From an uncultured Eubacteriales bacterium (lineage in GTDB: Bacteria > Bacillota > Clostridia > Oscillospirales > CAG-272), in contig URHR01000030.1 in the NCBI GenBank assembly GCA_900547725.1, forward strand, positions 1-23,500: a stretch of DNA of 23,500 nucleotides, read 5' to 3'. A program made the position numbers and the translations under genes. The notes beneath the pieces were generated by a model. The model worked only from the letters and a program-made list of their open reading frames with translations, was not told the DNA's origin and searched no databases. Positions 21,184 through 23,500 of this stretch are shown one piece after another; position 1 is the first letter of the stretch, and each line of letters starts with the position of its first letter.

Positions 21184-23013
21184 TCAGAGCATTCCGAGGA
21201 TTCCGTAGCTTTCGGAAAGGAATGTGTTCAGCTCGTCCGCCGTCAGCTTCCGCTGAGAGAGAAGCGCCAGACGGTAGAGGTACGCGGCGGCGGTCGCCTG
21301 CCTGTCGCCCTCCATTGCCTTCAGTTTTGCGATCAGCGGCGAGGCGGTATTGACCGTCAGCGTGTTGTCCGCAGGCATTCCGCCCGCCATGCCGTAAAGG
21401 CGCATCATGTCGTCCATGCGGCGGGACTCTTCGGAGAGCGTCAGCAGGACGGGCACGTTTCCGTCGCGCAGAGCGGCGAATTCCACCTTGAGCTTGTCGT
21501 CGCCCGCCGCTTTGCGGAAGAGCTCGACCAACGCGGGATCCTCGGCGCTCTCGCCTTCGCCCTTGAGCGAGGCGGCAACGTCCGCGTCAATGCGGCGGTA
21601 CTTCACGTCGGTATCGTAGGTTTCGATCATGGAGACGAACTGCGTGTCGAGCTGTTTGTCCAGAACCGCGACCTGCAAGCCCTCGGCTTCAAACAATTTG
21701 ATATACTGTGCCTGCGCAGCGCGGTCGGTTGTGTAGTAAACCGTGTTCGCGTGCTTCTCCTTTGCCGCCTCCAGATATTCGGGGACGGTCACGGTCTTGC
21801 CGTCGGTCAGGTTCAGGAGCAGGGCGTCCTTTACGCGATCCCAGAACTTGCGGTCGCGCATACAGGCGTACTCCACAAAGGTGCGGATGTCGCTCCAGAC
21901 CTTTTCGTACTCCTCCCGCGCGGTGTTGCACAGACTGCACAGCTTGTCTGCCACCTTCTTGACGATGTGTGCGGAGACCTTGGAGACGTAGGTGTTGTTC
22001 TGCAGGTAGCTGCGCGAGACGTTCAGCGGCAGTTCGGGGCAGTCGAGCACGCCCTTGAGCATGAGCAGGTATTCGGGGATGACTTCCTTGATATTGTCCG
22101 CGACGAACACCTGATTATAGTAGAGTTTGACCTGTCCTTCGATGGACTCGTACTCATTGTTCAGCTTGGGGAAATAGAGGATGCCGCGGAAGTTGAGCGG
22201 GTAGTCGGCGTTGATGTGAATCCAGAAGAGCGGCTCACGGTAGTCGTGAAAGACCTTGCGGTAGAAGTCCTTGTATTCCTCGGGTGTGCACTCGGAGGGG
22301 TTCTTCAGCCAGAGCGGGTGGATGTCGTTGACGGGCTTCGGGGCTTCGGGCTCTTTGCCGTCCTCGGCTTTGGGCGGCTCTTCGCCCTCCACGGTGAAAT
22401 AGATTTCCACGGGCATAAAGGCGCAGTAGCGGTCGAGAATGCCCTCGATTTTGAACTTTTCGAGGTATTCGCTCTCCTCGTCGGAGATATGCATGATGAC
22501 CGATGTGCCGTGGCTGTCGCGCTCGCCGTCGGTCATTTCGTACTGTCCGTCTGCCGAGCAGGTCCACTTGACGGCGGGGGCGTCGGTATAGGATTTGGTT
22601 ACGAGTTCAACCGAGTCGCTGACCATAAACGCGGAGTAGAAGCCGAGACCGAAATGTCCGATGATGCCGTTATTCTGATTATCGCCCTCATACTTTTGGA
22701 CGAACTCGAGTGCGCCCGAGAGGGCGATCTGGCAGATATAGCGGTCGACTTCCTCTGCGGTCATGCCGATGCCGTTATCGGAGACGGTCAGCGTTTTTGC
22801 TTCCTTATTTAATATCACGTCGATGCGGTAGGTTTCGTCCTCTGCGTTGTACTGCCCGAGCGAGGCAAGCCGACGGAGTTTCGTCACTGCGTCGCAGGCG
22901 TTTGAGACGATCTCCCGGAGGAAGATATCCTTCTCCGAATAGAGCCACTTCTTAATGACGGGGAAGATATGCTCGGTTTCAACCGAGATTCCCCCTTTTT
23001 TCAGGTTTTCCAT
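21184..23013 (-). CDS. htpG: Molecular chaperone HtpG (bacterial Hsp90)
   Basis: This 609-residue ATP-dependent chaperone acts as a cytoplasmic dimer that remodels client proteins. The N-terminal GHKL ATPase carries E34 and N38 in REIVSNACDA, D79 in DNGIGM, and GHFGLGFYSAFM. The middle domain includes LPLNVSRSYLQ, and the C-terminal part is the dimerisation domain. The length is slightly below E. coli HtpG (624 aa). ATG 23013 has GGAAG 7 nt upstream. It opens an operon with the PDT-like and TSCPD genes. No CIRCE element (TTAGCACTC repeat) lies upstream. A family A repeat begins 19 nt before the start codon, so the promoter must be inside or beyond the repeat. Confidence 0.97.
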   Translation of the reverse strand: MENLKKGGISVETEHIFPVIKKWLYSEKDIFLREIVSNACDAVTKLRRLASLGQYNAEDETYRIDVILNKEAKTLTVSDNGIGMTAEEVDRYICQIALSGALEFVQKYEGDNQNNGIIGHFGLGFYSAFMVSDSVELVTKSYTDAPAVKWTCSADGQYEMTDGERDSHGTSVIMHISDEESEYLEKFKIEGILDRYCAFMPVEIYFTVEGEEPPKAEDGKEPEAPKPVNDIHPLWLKNPSECTPEEYKDFYRKVFHDYREPLFWIHINADYPLNFRGILYFPKLNNEYESIEGQVKLYYNQVFVADNIKEVIPEYLLMLKGVLDCPELPLNVSRSYLQNNTYVSKVSAHIVKKVADKLCSLCNTAREEYEKVWSDIRTFVEYACMRDRKFWDRVKDALLLNLTDGKTVTVPEYLEAAKEKHANTVYYTTDRAAQAQYIKLFEAEGLQVAVLDKQLDTQFVSMIETYDTDVKYRRIDADVAASLKGEGESAEDPALVELFRKAAGDDKLKVEFAALRDGNVPVLLTLSEESRRMDDMMRLYGMAGGMPADNTLTVNTASPLIAKLKAMEGDRQATAAAYLYRLALLSQRKLTADELNTFLSESYGILGML

Positions 23014-23032
23014 GTTTATGCTTCCTTTCGTT

Positions 23033-23407
23033 AAGACCTCGGGGCTTTGCCCCGAACCCTACTTAGAAAACTTTTGGAAAAGTTTTCTAAGGACTTTCAA
23101 AACTTTAACTCAATTGGATTTTGGGTTCTGTTTTTGCGTTGTACAGATTTTAAGTGTAGCCGTTTTCCGTGCTGCGAATTCCGGCTGCTACGAACCAAAT
23201 CCCGTCCAGCGGGATTTGGACGGCGGCGGCAACTTGTTGCCTTGCCTTATCTCCGCTACCGGATAGAAATGGTTCAGGTTAGTTGATGATAGGGCGGAAC
23301 GACACGCGGGTCGTTCCCTACGGATTACGCCACTGCAGAGAGCGGAAGCCGTAAGACATAACCCGTTAAAAATGCGGTGTTGTAGGGAACGACCCATGTG
23401 TCGTTCC
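23033..23407 (+). repeat. Family A repeat, copy A4, with two GGAACGAC palindromes
   Basis: It begins AAGACCTCGGGG, where the outer hairpin reads CGGGGC/GCCCCG with a paired change. The 14-bp stem CTTAGAAAACTTTT (23062-23075) with its complement (23078-23091) follows, then CCAAATCCCG/CGGGATTTGG. Palindromes stand at 23296-23317 and 23386-23407, in the same arrangement as at 13800-13895. The gap from 23014 to the window end holds no credible gene. Confidence 0.87.
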
Positions 23408-23457
23408 GCTTCGGGTGAAAGATTTTTACTGACTTATTCATATGTGAGCGGAGATTT

Positions 23458-23500
23458 ATCCCCCCTCATCAGTCGCTTACGCGACAGCTTCCCCCCAAGG
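23458..23500. mobile_element. Left end of a second family C (MITE-like) element, cut by the window end
   Basis: ATCCCCCCTCATCAGTCGC followed by CTTCCCCCCAAGG repeats the left terminus of the element at 13937. Both lie about 40-50 bp after a GGAACGAC palindrome, in the same relative order. The rest is outside the window. Confidence 0.75.

Noticed and set aside
20668..22812. A 714-codon plus-strand frame opposite htpG and the PDT-like gene
   Set aside because: It is antisense to conserved HtpG motifs and has no ribosome site; the frame reflects GC-rich third positions.

Overview
The window reads as chromosomal DNA of a Firmicute, most likely an uncultured gut member of the Clostridia (Oscillospirales-like). 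This is inferred from Gram-positive Shine-Dalgarno sequences, near-consensus sigma-A promoters with 17-18 bp spacers, a TSCPD (TIGR03905-type) protein, an ECF sigma / anti-sigma / von Willebrand lipoprotein operon, and 'CCCCCTCATCAGTCGCC' intergenic repeats typical of that group. No rRNA, tRNA, CRISPR array, transposase or phage gene was found. The first 17 bases are all G, which may be a contig-end artefact.

Layout. 1-3.5 kb, plus strand: fucO-type lactaldehyde reductase with its own promoter and terminator, then a GDPD-family phosphodiesterase whose 3' end overlaps an MFS transporter. 3.6-3.95 kb: a small XRE regulator. 3.97-5.01 kb: a composite palindrome of about 1 kb. 5.0-6.1 kb: a CDF metal exporter. 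6.5-10.0 kb, minus strand: ftsK/spoIIIE. 10.6-13.4 kb, minus strand: an ECF sigma factor, membrane anti-sigma candidate and vWA lipoprotein operon. 13.6-15.0 kb: an island of repeats holding a candidate type I toxin-antitoxin locus. 15.0-15.8 kb, minus strand: a ZIP metal transporter. 16.0-16.96 kb: an SGNH hydrolase. 17.4-19.7 kb: a PHP hydrolase and rimO. 20.0-23.0 kb, minus strand: an htpG, PDT-like protein and TSCPD protein operon.

Almost every sizeable intergenic gap holds structured repeats. Family A (4 copies) and family B (6 copies) begin with the same outward-facing end, AAGACCTTGG or close to it, and lie against gene ends. Their hairpin stems differ between copies, yet both arms change together so that pairing is kept. 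A palindromic GGAACGAC...GTCGTTCC module occurs nine times, and a MITE-like element (family C) occurs once complete and once cut by the window end.

The most interesting single locus is at 14310-14720. A 33-residue hydrophobic peptide with a lysine-rich tail has a very strong Shine-Dalgarno sequence that its own leader can hide in one of two exclusive hairpins. A perfect TTGACA-17-TATAAT promoter on the other strand drives a short convergent RNA of about 95 nt across the 3' end. This is the organisation of a type I toxin-antitoxin system. The housekeeping genes look ordinary; the novelty is in the small locus and the repeats.
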